A stretch of DNA of 64,000 bases from Combretum micranthum (Eukaryota > Streptophyta > Magnoliopsida > Myrtales > Combretaceae). The notes below the pieces were generated by a model. The model saw nothing but the letters and a program-made list of their open reading frames with translations, was not told the origin of the DNA and did no database searches. Location: the NCBI GenBank assembly GCA_024138025.1, contig JAMXBD010000066.1:62001-126000 (forward strand). Reading direction: 5' to 3'. The translations under genes and the position numbers were made by a program. Within the stretch, counting starts at the first letter, position 1. Each line of letters starts with the position of its first letter. Shown here piece by piece: positions 12,163-25,700 of the stretch.

Positions 12163-13069
12163 TATATTATATATATATATATATATATATTAGGGAATAT
12201 CAGGGCATGGAACTTTCCCATCAACAAATCTTTGAGTTGGGCTATCATTAATCTTAGGCCATTTGATCAATATATGGTAATAATTGATTAGTTTAACTTT
12301 AATGTAATAATAGTTAAAAATTATCCATATAAGCATCAACGTTTATGTCTGTCCACATTGCTATCTTATCACTTTTTTTTATTTCTCATATAATAGATAT
12401 AAAGTATAATTTTCTAATAGATGCAAAAAATAAAACATAAATAATATAGGTTTGTTGATTTTGTGGATTTAATTCTGTATATAGAATAATAAGAGGTGAC
12501 TAAACATGCTTATCATATATAAAGTATTTCCTTAAATGTCTCATATCCTTGGCAAAGTACAAGAAGATGAACATGACACGCCACATAATTAATAACTGAA
12601 GAACCTCATGAAAACTTACTCTAACATATATCATTTTAAGTTATTATGGCTCCTTTCATTCCTTTAATCAACTTCCATATATAACTTCTATAAAAATAGT
12701 TGGACGAAAGAATTTTCATAAAAATAGAAATGCATAAGTAAGCATAACTATACAAGGGCGATACAACCTCATCAACAATATGAATGCAAAGAAATACCCA
12801 TCTTTCATAAAACCCTAGAGTAAAAGAAAAATAAAAATGGAGAATTATTCAAGATTTGTTTTAGTTGTAATGCTTCTTCTATACTGTAATTGCCTTTTCT
12901 TCCCTCATCTCATATCTTGGAATTGAATTTTAATTATGTTTTGAAGTTTGATACTATATCGAACCAATAAAGCACATTTTTATTGTATGCTCTAATAGAG
13001 AGTCCCTTAAAAGAGACTTTGAGAGAGAGAACTCATACCTTCTATCTTATATTATTGGTTAAACATTGG
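12163..13069. other. (TA)n followed by AT-rich DNA, no gene seen
   Basis: Begins with a (TA)n microsatellite to about 12191, then AT-rich sequence with no plausible coding frame or recognised family. Confidence 0.45.
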
Positions 13070-13461
13070 GTAAATTACATCATAAAGTGCTACTATTTGA
13101 GTGTATGTTATTTAAGGCATTAATATTTCGAATGATTAAAAAAAATTTAACGTTTGAGGATAAATTTATTTAAAATATCAAGGTTTTAAATGGTTAAAAA
13201 AATGGCAGTGTTTTGTAGAGTGAGTCCAATATGTATTAATAATTGAATATTAATAGAAATTAAGGAAATTTTATTAAAAACTAATTGAAGTATTCATACC
13301 TTAAATGAGTTATACAAAATATTGATACTTCATTTGATTTACTTTATAAAATGTTGATTCGTTTATTTAACAATTTGAAACGTTAATACTTTAAATAAAC
13401 TTATCAACAAAAAAAAAAAAAAAACTTATCTCCAAATATTGATACTTCTGCTTTAATTTAC
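13070..13461. mobile_element. Foldback MITE, copy 1 of a three-copy family
   Basis: The left end GTAAATTACATCATAAAGTG matches the reversed right end GTAAATTAAAGCAGAAGTAT. The similarity continues inward (ATTTGAG-like then a GATAA-like block), giving a long imperfect terminal inverted repeat. A related, more regular copy lies at 62170-62470 and a truncated copy at 32936-33206. It is non-coding and split by an A16 tract at about 13412. Confidence 0.55.
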
Positions 13462-16400
13462 CTAATTTAAACTAATTTATTACTTTTACATTTCATTTAA
13501 TTATAGGATTGGGTTAAATATAAGGAAATCATGGGAGTTGTAGTAAACTATTCTAAGTACAATTGTCTCTTTTTATGATTAACATATACGTGTAGATATG
13601 TTGATAAATCTAAATTATATTAAGTATAGGACTTACATATATTAAGATCCAGTTGATACTGTCACATGCATGCATGTGTTGGTTCACGTATGATTTGGAC
13701 TTAAAGGAGCGGAGTAGAGAGATAAATTGACAAGAATGGTAAGATGGAGAAACATGTAGTTTATCTATACTGAAACACACAAATGATAGGTAAAGAAATT
13801 TATAGTATCAACCTCACTATATTTGAGTAAAAGTTGCCTATTCTTTGTTTGTGTACTTGTTTGATCTCTAAAAGTAGAAGTGTGGTTGCTAAATATTATT
13901 TTCCTAATATATATGTGTATTGTATGTACATAAGGGGGTATTTTTAAATATTAATAGTCTTGGACTTAATACGTCTATTGAATTACTTTGATGATTGACA
14001 TACGAGATAGTGTACTTATTTATTGTTTTCTCATGAGCTTCTTAGTAGTCGTAATCTTATAATCATCATTGCTATTGCTATATATATAAGTCTACTGAAA
14101 AGGGTTGAAGATGGACATGCTACTTTTATCAATTTCACATCCAAACACACCAAATCTGGTTAAATTATTCTATGGTATAGACTTATTCCCTAAGTTAGCC
14201 CAAAAAATTAAAACTAAGTACTATCAAGCTTAGGATAATTTAATATGTAGCTAAAACCCCTCTATAAGATTTATATTGCACGTATCTGTGCCATGTGTGT
14301 CTTTAGCGTAGATGTCTATAACCAATCAGGATAGGTAGGTTTAAGGAATGATTACTTAGAGGTGTACTTTTAAGCTCCTGGGCCAACTATGGATAAGCAG
14401 GTGACTGATGGAACGAACTTGTAGCTGACTGCAACTTAGAGAATTCAAAGAGATTCTTCTAATGGTTACAGTTGTCAATGGGACGCAAACATATACCGGA
14501 GTAGCTGGTTGAAGAACCGATGGTCATGTATCAGCAGAGAAGTTAGAATGGATGATTTTGACTTTTCGATTCTTGGATGTAGTTGTGATTTATTTGTCGT
14601 AAATAGAATAACAAATAATGGGATTTATCGTAAATATCCTTCTAATTTAGTGGTATTTTTTTTATCTCTTAAGTAAGATATATTGGATTTAAATTATTCT
14701 TCTCGTTGTAATGAGAGGAAAAAAAAAAAAAAAAACAGAAAAGAAGGTAACAATGAGACTTGTTGATCACAGTGTAATTGTTGCATTTCATTGTTTCAAA
14801 TCATGGTTGAGGGTATCATGTGTGGATGGAAGTATCAATTGAGGTGATGGACATAATGCTTATCCGTTGAACTTGTTTTTTAAGAACATTTCAATTATAA
14901 ATAGTACAGATTAAAGAAGAAAACGGAAGCATAAAGACTCCGAAGCATTACGCCTACACGTGCTTATTATACGACATAGCACATGGCAAATTATAGCGCC
15001 CTATAAAGTTTATGTCACGACTTGTTCGTTTGATAGGAAGAAGATCATTATTTGGATGATTATCTGGGTACAAGGCACTCTATTTTTCCAAAAAGTGTAA
15101 GAAGATGGACCGGATTATCAATTAATCAAAACCTAACTAACTATCCACAACTTCACTTAAATTTTCCAATAGCGAGAATATTATCTTTCTTTAATACAGT
15201 AAGAACAATACTATATAATCGAGGGAGCTTCAATGATCCTGCCGTTAATAATTATTAAAATAGATACAATAAATGAAATATAAGCTGTTGAAAAGTGATG
15301 AAACTGACCTTATCAAAATTAATGATGGTACTATATAATTTTCCGATAACTAAATTCCAAAGTTTAGTCCTAACGCCTTGTACTAGCTCTAGCTTCAAAA
15401 TGAAATGCTCATTTTGAACAAAAATGAACTTTACATTCTCACATAAGCCTATCTTTTAGATTTTCCCAGTTCTGTTAATAAAATCTTTTGTGATTTGACC
15501 ATTTAAATTCCCTAAAACACTGTAAAAGTTAAGAGTTCTCATTTCATGTTAAAATATCCCTAAGGTGGAGGCAATTTAAATAGGTGAACCATTACTTTAT
15601 TTCCATTAAATGAACTTCTTTTGTCCATGCCTATTTAGCTACCTTAGTAAACTTAATTAAATGGTAGGCATGAAATTAAAGGTAACTTGTTTAATATACC
15701 TATATATATAATGTTCAAAATCGTCTGTATATAATTAGATAATTATTTATTTTTTTAAGCACTCTTTATATGGGTATACAACTCATGACTTAACTTTATT
15801 ATCAATATATAAAGTCTTACTTATGTTTTATCCAATAAGGTATATAGTATAAAGTTTTGCTTTCAGAATCTATCTTATAGCACAGTGTACCAATCTTGTA
15901 CTTTGTAAAACTCACAGGGTACATGGTATCTTATCGAACATGTAAATTTTATTTTTTCTTTTTCAAATTTGAAATTGTAATTTGTAAAACTAACTTATAT
16001 ATATTCATTATAAATAACATATAAAAAGAACTTTAAAAAATAATTTATTTAATACCACAAGTTTTACAATATGTAGATTTTGTTTATGTGCTAAAGTTGA
16101 AATCTGTAACAAGTACTTGCAAAACCTGATTACATGATATTATCAAAATTGTAAAATATCTAGCAAATTCTAAAATAAAAAAACTTTGAAATCACACATG
16201 TGTTATTTAGATTTAGAAGATTAATAACACTTCTATATAACTTAGAAGTTCAAGGTCATACCATTTAAATTCTTTCAAAATAAAAATTATAAGTACTTTA
16301 TAATAAATTGGTACAAGTTATTTTAAATAAAATTTTCTAAAAGGTAATCTACACAGAATAATCTTAACCAAAGGCGATTGCAAATGAAAAATAGAGTATT

Positions 16401-17815
16401 ATTCTTTATTTATTTTATGTTATAGTTTTTTAATAGAGTACATATTTCAAGATAATACATGGCACTTTGGAATTTGTATACTCTATTATATAGGCTCTAG
16501 GGTAGGTACAGGATATGAAGACCTTACATTTATACCCAGTCCTGGGAAAGCAGGTTGAAAAAAAAAATCTGTATCCTACCTATAGCCCTTAATATTCACC
16601 TAAATCCTTCTCGATTGAGTAGGATATTGGTGGGTACCTTGTATGACAGAATTAACCATCCAACTTTACTCAGGACTGCAGAATGGAGCTAGGGATGCAA
16701 TTGAGCTGGCTATTATAGGGTTTTTGATCCGTCGGATACAGTAAAAATCTTATAGTGTTTTAGGGTTAGATTTGGATATGTAGTAAAAACTCTATAGGGT
16801 TATAGGATCAGATTTGATAATATACAATACCCAATAAATACCTCACCCAGCACGGAAAAAAAAATCTTAAAAGTAAAACTAAAGTAAAACAAGCACAAAC
16901 TTAACCCTACCCACACAATCACTCCCGTGCCTCCTTCCCTCCTTCCTCCACCATAAAGCACATATGCACGCGCACACACACACCAAAACCTCATAGCCAG
17001 CAATCTTGATTTTAAGGAAATTGTGAGGAGTTTCTAGGAACCAAAGCCTCATTCACTCTTTCCATTTTCTAAAATTTTAGACACATGAGTCTTGAAGTAC
17101 GTGAAAAAAAAATGATTCGCACTATTTAGTCTATGCCGACAACTCCATGCTCAAGACTCCACAGGTAGTAGATCTTTTTTAATTGATTTACCAAAATGAG
17201 TACTAGAATATGGCACTAGATCCTAGTAAATCATGATAAATAGTTTGATGGGTTATAGGTTTAGGTTTTGATTCTAAAGCAAACTGAGGCCAAGTTTGGA
17301 TATAGTATGAAAACCTTAAAAGGTTATACGGTTAAGTTTGGTAAATCTAATAGAGTAACGAGTTGGTTTTCAGGTTCATGTAATCCATCTAAATCTCGAC
17401 TTGATTGCATCTCTACTGATTACTTGTGAGCTACTCGAATTCTATTTGCTTTATTTCCTTTAAGCTCAATTTTGCTTAAGTTTAATTTAAAAATAAGTAT
17501 AAGTTTTAACTTAAAATAAACCTCTTTTAATTTAAATAAGTCAAGTTTGAACACATAAAGTTCAAACTAGGCAAACATTCATTACTTAACTTAACTTTAG
17601 CTCGATAGTTTTTCTACAAAACTAATATAGATCCTTCGAAAAGTTAAATTTAGCTTGACTTAACTTGTTTTTAACTTTGTAAGGAAAAAAAAAATTGTTT
17701 CCAACTCTGGTTAGCATCTAATAACTTGTTCTCTCTGTATTTTGACCATTAATGCTCCTTTCACTATTTCATTAATTTTTTATTTCCAATTTTAATCACT
17801 TTGCAAACATTCTAA
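13462..17815. other. AT-rich intergenic DNA, no gene seen
   Basis: No convincing gene. The frame at 15052-15258 has no recognisable motif. A relative of the 7985 repeat lies at 15311-15345. Around 16730-16810 and 17295-17350 the phrase GTTTGGATAT(A/G)TAGTA followed by a TATAGGGTTATA-like block recurs, suggesting an old repeat. The 17460-17690 region is built of AAGTTTAACTT-like words. Confidence 0.45.
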
Positions 17816-18256
17816 GGTTGTGTTTGGTTGCAGGAACTAATCTCATGTTTGGTTTCTCTTATCAGTAATTGGATTGGACAAAAAAAATCCTAAGGCATAT
17901 GACAAGCTTTAAAAAAGTTGTCCCATATATTATATGGTATAAAAATCAAATGAATAAGACAAATGACTTAAATGTTAAAAATTCCAAAACTATCTGCACT
18001 TTTAGTCATCCATTTCTTCTTTCTTAAACAATATAATGAATTAACTAAATAAATATATTACAATATGAGAGTATAATGGTAAGAATATGATATCTTGTCC
18101 TCTACTTATGTATACCATACATCAAACAACATAAAAATTCTTATCTAGTATTATACATACCAAACGTGGTACAATGAAATTGTTCTATTTAGTACCTCTT
18201 GTATTATACTATCCAAATTTTCTTATTCTATTCAGTTTTTACAATCAAACACAACC
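17816..18256. mobile_element. Tourist-like (PIF/Harbinger) MITE with TAA duplication
   Basis: The left terminus GGTTGTGTTTGGTTG and the reversed right terminus GGTTGTGTTTGATTG match at 14 of 15 positions. TAA flanks both sides (17813-17815 and 18257-18259), the expected 3-bp target duplication. The 441-bp interior is AT-rich with no open frame. The clean ends and intact duplication suggest one of the younger insertions here. It is non-autonomous, so a PIF/Harbinger transposase elsewhere would have mobilised it. Confidence 0.8.
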
Positions 18257-21200
18257 TAAGACGCTCAAGAACAAAAAGAAAAAGGGTAAGGGTATTTTTA
18301 AATTTACATTCTTTCAGCTGTGCGGAATGGAGCTGTCATAAATTATTATATTCTTATAACCAGAGGAATTACTAATGTTTCCACTCTTACATTAATCCGG
18401 CAAATCAAATATAAAATTAATTATATATCCTTTCTGAATAATTATAAAACTTTACTATGTGTCCTATATAATTTTCTTTAAAGTAACACTACGTATAGTA
18501 ACTTTCCATCTGATTGTAGTAAAACTCAAAACTATACTCAGTTTTCCAGCTTACCCCACGGATTCCACGCAAAGGAAAAAAGAAAGAAAACGAAAATTTA
18601 CCCCAAAGTCTATTACTCAAAAAGCATTTAAACTACTCAGCTTCTTAAACTGCAAAGGCTTTAAGGAAAGAAAAAGGATTCATTTATTATAGGAAGAAAG
18701 AGGAAGCAAAGGTGGTAAGTTCTTGGAACCCGGCCATATGCAATATTATTGGGTCAATATCCATTTTTATAGTTAAATTATGGAAAAAAAAATACACACA
18801 CACACACACATATAATTCTGTATTTCTTCTGTGTATTTTAGTGTCTTTTCAATTGAGACCCCTAAAAATCAAAATAGTGTCTTGAGATCCTTAAATGCCC
18901 ATTTTTACTTCAATACAATGCTAAAAATAGAAAAATAAATATAATAAAACATTTAAAAAAATTGTATTTTTTCCCTATATTCGTTTATCTTTTGTGATTT
19001 GTTCTTTTACTATAGTGAAATTTTTGTTATTTTTATTGGATAAAATGCTTGTTTCTAGATTTGAAAGTTGATTTAGGGTATAAGTATTCAATTTTAAAAC
19101 TACATAACCAAGTATATAGATAAAACCATTATAAGGAGATATATCTAGAAAATATTTAGATTATAAATCAGATAAAATTTGCAATCATATGTCATTTATT
19201 CAATTACGGACCCGGACCATGTTACTAATGAAGGATTGTCAATTTAATAAAGCAAACGTGCACTTAAAGTAAATTGGCAGTATACATACCTTAGAGATAT
19301 ACCTAATATATAGGTAGGCCCAAAAAATGAAAAAAGAAAAGGAAGAATTCAGGTCCATTAACAGCTTTTATTGACTTTTGTCACGAAGGATGTCGAAATC
19401 TTAAGACTGAATTAACAAAAAAAGGGAAGAAAAGAAATCATTTGAATAAAAAAAACCCCTTTTATAACATTATTTTCGGTTTTTTAAGTGAGGAATATCG
19501 ATCTTGAATCTCCGTGTCTTTTTTGTAAGAAAGAAAAAGAATAAAAAAAATACAGGAAGAGAAATTAATATTCAATTAGACCGAGTAAATACAGAAATAA
19601 AAAAGAAATATAATTTCTCGATATTATCTTCTAGGTCACAAGAATTTATCTTCCTTGACATATATGATTTGTGACGCACCTCCGTTGAATTTTCTATTTA
19701 TATTCCATATGCAATCATGAAAATTTGAATAATATTAAAACTCGAAATCACTATTCATGTTTTACACTGCTGCATATATTATTATTATTATTATTATTAT
19801 TATAATATGTACAATATTATATAAATTAATGATATCATCATAATGTATTAATATAAATAATAAGGAGATGAAATAAATTTGACTCCTCATCCCATAAATC
19901 TTTTCCACGGATGGATTAGAATAGACTATAGGAAAATAAAGTGGACCAGAATATCGTAGTTCTTAACTTCTTAGTTCTTGCTAAGGACCCGTGACAGCCG
20001 ACGGATAACAAGGGAGATATATATATATATATATATTTTACATTCTCTCTCTGTCTGTTTGTTCTCATCTTTATACTCCCATCCTGCGCAAATATAAATT
20101 CGGAAAACGGAATGAAGAAACAAATAGATAAATAAACAGGGAAAGTTTCATAAAATAAAAATAACGTAAAATAAAACTTTGATGAATGCACTCATTAAGA
20201 GTATTGCAGTTAGTTTTTTATTTTAATTTCTAATTAAATAAAATTAATACATGAAATTGCACATTCTTAGAAGGTTTTTATGGCAATGGTAGATAATATA
20301 TATTTTTAACACTTAAACATTAATAGTAAATGAGTCAAGTTGAGATTATATTATATTGATTTTGAGATGAAATTTTAAAGCTCGGTTGGATTTGAATGGG
20401 ATCAAGCATATGATTTTGAGTTCAAACTTAATTTAATCTAACATTTGATGTGCTCAATTTGATTAAACTCATTTTAACCTAATTTTTATATAAAAATCAT
20501 ATTATTATCATAATTAAAAATGATATTGATGTTTGAACTTGTTTCGAGCTCAACTAATATTTACATTGTGTTTAGTATGAAAAGACATGGAAAGAAAAAC
20601 AAAAAGTAGAAAAGAAATTAAAGGAACAAAAATGTATTTAGCTTTGTTTGGATATTAAAAATCAAAATAGGTGGAAATAGATAGAAATAGAAAAAGAATT
20701 TGATCAAATTATCCTCAATTATTTATGTTTCCCTTGCATTTTTAAGGATATTTTTGTAACCCCACTCCACTTTCACTTTTTTTTTTTCGCTCATTTTCCT
20801 CAAATTTGAAGAGAAAACTTTAGGTCTTTTAAGTGGAAACATTGCCACCCATTTCTACTCTCTCTATTCATGTTCTATCATCTCTAAAATAGTTAAACAT
20901 CAATTTTAGTTCACATTCTACCATATCTAAAATAGTTAAATATCAATTTTACTTCCAATTTTTATAGCTTTCTCTTTATTTCCATGGACTTTCACTCAAT
21001 CTAGATAGAAAGTTAGGCTCACTTAAAACTTAAAGTCTATTTGGATTGTCTGATTTTCTTTTCATTTGTAATTGATCCGTTTAATCTGTTTATGAGTAAA
21101 AAAATCTATTTTTCATTTATATTATTTCTTAACAATATATATTTGAAGATCTTAAAAATAAAACATCAAAACGACTCTTGATTTGGCTTGGAAGCTAGTG

Positions 21201-22640
21201 AGGTTGGATGTTATAAAGTTTGAACTTAATTTAATAAACTATTCAAGCTCTTAACAACTGAAAATCTAACAAATATCATAAACTCAAGTGATTTGCAAAT
21301 ATAATTATCTTCTTTTTTTCATTATATTTAACCAATATGGTTCTTACCCTGACTATTCATTGTCTACTCTACTCCAATTATATTTCAGCATGTAGGTGAA
21401 AACTAGACTATGGTTTTCTTTAGGTAATATAAAATATCGAATTATTTATATTTTATTACTTTTGCAATTAAGCAGTTCGTTATTTAACTTTTTCTGCAGA
21501 TCTTCCATTTTAGATGCTAAAAGTGAATTGTCAGTCGTGGCTGGTAATAATTATATGTTTTATATTAAAATAATTACTTGATGAAAAGAATTTCATAGAT
21601 AACCAAAACCAAATTTTAGATGGTTTTTAAATTTTAATAACTTAGAGAACTTGAGTAAAATAGCAAGAGTGAGAATTATTTAAAATCGAAAAATATCAAA
21701 AGGCATATATTTCCAACATAAAAATACGTAAATTGTTTCTAGCTATTATTTATTATTCATGTCATCAAAACAGATTACACAAAAGATGGTTATTTAACTT
21801 CGGACATTCTATAATGAATAAATGTTGTTCAACGTTATGTTCCGAGTGTACTTTTACTAAAAGTATATACACACATTTAATATGATAAGGTAAATTTGCA
21901 TAATCTTATACTAATTCTTTATCAAATATGAGAATATATTTTATAAATATACATAGGATAAAGGGTTGTAAAAATAAATATATATTCTCTTATCATAGGG
22001 TTAAAATAATAGTTTTAACTTAGTGTATAGTATTTCTATTTAGATATCCTCTAAGTAAAAGACAGTATATTGAATATCTTAATTCTTTTATTTATGGACG
22101 CATTCCTTATCGTTAAATGCCTACTAATATAATAAAAATTAATAAATGAAATCATTATTCTGGAAAACAAAAAACAGAATCATAATTAAATATATAAATA
22201 GGGTAGAAGACGGCCAATATATATATATATATATAATTAGGGCAGAAACATCATTTAAATACCCAAAAGAAACTTTGATTATAACAGAAAGAAAATAAAA
22301 TCTTATCCAAATGAAAATATATCAAAACCTTGAAAAAAAAAAAGAAATATATAGAAATCCCGACAGCTAATAGTTAATGGGTATCTATATCTCAACGGTC
22401 AGGGATTTTATTAAACAGCAACGAAGCCGATGCAACGGACCTAAAATATAGCTGGCGGAACCAACATCTAGAATTAACTAGATTTAAGGCAAATGTTTGA
22501 CGTCCTGTCCTAAAACCTCAAACAAATTTAGGCCTTTTCCTTTTTTTTTTTTTGGTTTTTGTGTGTTTTAAACCTCTACGATGACAATGGAAAAAAAAAC
22601 TCTTTCATTTTATTATGTTTCAATTCCCAATACAAAAAGC
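18257..22640. other. AT-rich DNA upstream of the IQD gene, microsatellites
   Basis: No supported gene. Contains (CA)n at about 18793-18809, (ATT)n at 19777-19803, (TA)n at 20018-20036 and 22215-22233, and a 44-bp tandem duplication at about 20868-20955 sharing TCTAAAATAGTTAAA. A relative of the 3494 MITE family sits near 21036-21170. The distal promoter of the IQD gene should lie in the last kilobase, but I see no diagnostic element except the (TA)n tract. Confidence 0.45.
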
Positions 22641-22786
22641 ACTACTTTCTCTCTCTATCTCTTCCTAATATAGCTGCGTCTTACTTATCTTGTCCATTTG
22701 GAGAGAGAAAGAGTGAGGTCAGACAGAGTGTGCTAGAAAGAAGAGAACAGAAGAGATAGAGAGAGAGAGAGAGGGAGGGAGGGAGG
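22641..22786 (+). promoter_or_regulatory. CT/GA-rich leader of the IQD gene
   Basis: A pyrimidine-rich CTCTCTCTATCTCTTCC patch at about 22647 is followed by a purine-rich run that becomes (GA)n and then GGGA repeats (22755-22786), ending directly at the ATG. CT/GA tracts at transcription starts and 5' leaders are common in plant genes. There is no upstream ATG between 22641 and 22786. The transcription start is not determined; this is inferred from position and composition. Confidence 0.5.
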
Positions 22787-25700
22787 ATGGGAAGATCCAC
22801 ATCTTCTTGTTTTAAGATAATCACATGCGGGAGCGATTCCACTGTCAAGGACGATGATCTCGAAACTTCCGAGGTATTATTATTCGATCCTTTCTTACGT
22901 TGTTTCAATGGCGGGTGTCTTTTGATGTTTGTTTTAATTAGATTGAGAAGTCGTTTTGTGTTTTGTTTAGCAAAATGAGGCGACATGTGTAAGTGTTTCA
23001 CATGTCGTTTGCGATGAAGATCTGATGAATCTGTTCTTTGACTTCAATAAATTGGACACTTTTATTGAAAAACGAATCAAGGTTTTTTGTAGGTCTTTTT
23101 GCTATTTTAATTGTAAGAATTATCAAACTTGCGAGATTGAAATTTGTAATATTTAACTTAACAAAACTATTAGAAAGTTATTTATTTGGTAAAATTTGAT
23201 TTTGATAATAGTTTTTTGTGATTTGAGCAATTTCTCATTGCATCTTTAGCTGTTGACTCATGTTGAATGTTATGAATAAGAAATTTACTTTGTTTGGTAT
23301 GAACAAAGATTTTCTTTTTTTTTGAATTCAGCGATCTTGCTACGGAGCTGTTGATTTAGTTTAATATGTAATGAATTGTTGTTATATAATAGGAAATGTA
23401 TGAGTTTTTGGAAACATAATAATTGTTCAGTCTTGATTTAGATTTTAAACAGTTTCGGTGATAGAAAAAGCAGATTAGTATTATTATCCTATCCTAATTG
23501 ATGAGTGTAATAATGAATGTAGTGATAGATGGCCTTTGTCTTTTTGATATGCAAAAGGTTGAGGATTTATTTGAGCTGCATTGAACCATGATGATTACTC
23601 ATGAGCTGTATTCCAGGTTAAAGGTGATAAACGGGGATGGAGTTTCCGAAAAAAATCTGCCAGGCATCGGGTGCTAAGCAACACTGTGGTATCAGAAACC
23701 CAGACTACTGCAAGTAAAGAGAGTGTGGAACCTTCTGATCTCAAGTTACAACAGTCAGTTGAGCCAGATGTTTCCGAGAAAGTTGCAACTGTGCAATTTA
23801 AGGATGAGAAGCCCCAGCTGTCAACTTTGCTGGAGACTAAAGAAATGGATCCTGTCATTGTGGCCACGAGTGAGGCTCCGGTTGAATCAAAAAGTGAAGC
23901 TACGGATGAATTTAAAGCGGAGGTTCATGTTGATTTAAAAGATGTTGCTCCTGCTGGCATCGAGTTGGGTGATTCTGATGCAATTCTAATCCAGTCTTCT
24001 ATTAGAGCATTCATGGTATAATTTTCTATTAAAATGAAATTGGTTTCATATTCATACACGTGTAATAATTTTTCATGAATGCACCTTTTCAGGCCCAAAG
24101 AACACTTCTAAAGATGAAAAATGTGATTAAATTGCAAGCTGCTGTGCGTGGACACCTGGTCAGAAACCATGCCAAAGCAACATTGTGTTGTGTCCAAGCA
24201 ATCGTCAAAATGCAAGCTCTTGTTCGGGCTCGTCGTGCTAAGCAATTGACTGAGGGTTCCTTTTCTGATAGTCATGTAGATGAGAAGCATGGCAAGGGCA
24301 GCATAAAGGCCTCGGTAATCTACTACTGAACTGTATTTATTTATTATTAAATTTTAAACTCCATTTTAGAGATAGAAGAAGGGGTTATGTTTGATACTCT
24401 TCTTTTTGTTAGTAGAAATTCGATAAGTTTTATGATGATCAGCTCTAAAGAAAATTTCCTCCTTGCCCTATGTCTTTTCTTTTGAGGTTACTGACTCATA
24501 AAGACTGTTAAACATGAAGCTGTAGTACATACTTGAATCGATGAGTGCTTCCGCTATATATAGTCAAAAGTTGATTAAGCCTCTTCATTCCTCCTGTTGT
24601 ATGATTGGCAAAGTTTATTGAGCATGGTAGCTGGAGGCTTAAAGACTTGCAAGTTGATGCTTGTAGCAATGCATTTTTAACAAGATTATCCATTAATTAT
24701 GCTGGCTTGACTGCTACTTCGGTCTGATGGTTTGAATTCCGGGTCTTGTGGTCATTGATTGACGCTAGTTTACCTGGAAAAGAAAAGCCACTGGAGTGAT
24801 AGAGAGGTCTAAGGTGCGCTATATCAATCAAGTGCCTTGGGAGGTGATTTTATCATGTGACTAGGAGATTAGGAGAAGGGGAAGACCATTAATCCTTCTC
24901 TTGCTTACTCTTCTGCTGTATTGTAACATAAATGCCAATATATCTCTGATGTTCAAAGTGAATCATATGTTCTGTTTTTTGATGTCTTTGGCTGGGTCAG
25001 GGAAGCATCGATGTGTGTTTGAGGGGATAAATTTCATCTATGTGGAACCTAGCTCAATCTATTGCAGAGGACACTCAATTGACTTGCACAATTATTGGTA
25101 TTTAAAAAAGTGTTCTGGGTCTTCTACCTGTTAAACAGATGCTATCTGTGCAATTATTTTCACTGGTATTGGATGGATAAAATTGCTCTGTTGTTTGGCC
25201 TGTAATGCCTATGCGACTCACTGCCCAGACTTATTGTTTTTCATCTGTTAATTGATATTGGTTGTTTGCACATAAATGATAAAAAATGAATGCTTTTCGC
25301 ACTCAATGATCATGGTGGTGCTAACTATAATGTCTTTTATCAGGATAAGCCAAATAATAAGGCAAATGTGTCTTATGTTTCTATCCAGAAGCTTCTCAGC
25401 AATAGGTTTGCTCGACAGGTTGGCCCTCTTGTGTCCCATTATGCCTTTTTATGTTGCAATAGCACTCTTTCCCTGGCAATGGTCATTATGGAATTTTTGA
25501 AAGTTGTGTTTTCTTTCTTTCTTTCTTTTTTTTTTTTTTAATTGAAGCTCTTGGAATCAAGTCCAAAGACAAAGTCTATGAATGTCAAGTGTGAGATTTC
25601 TGAAACTAACTCTGCATGGAAGTGGTTGGAGAGGTGGATGCACGTTTCGTCAGCTGAACCATCCCCTGATACTGACTCAAAAGCTGAGCAGCAGAATCTT

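Noticed and set aside
22681..23001. 106-codon minus frame across the IQD leader and exon 1
   Set aside because: Antisense of the GA-rich leader, giving Ser/Leu runs. The plus-strand gene explains the locus.
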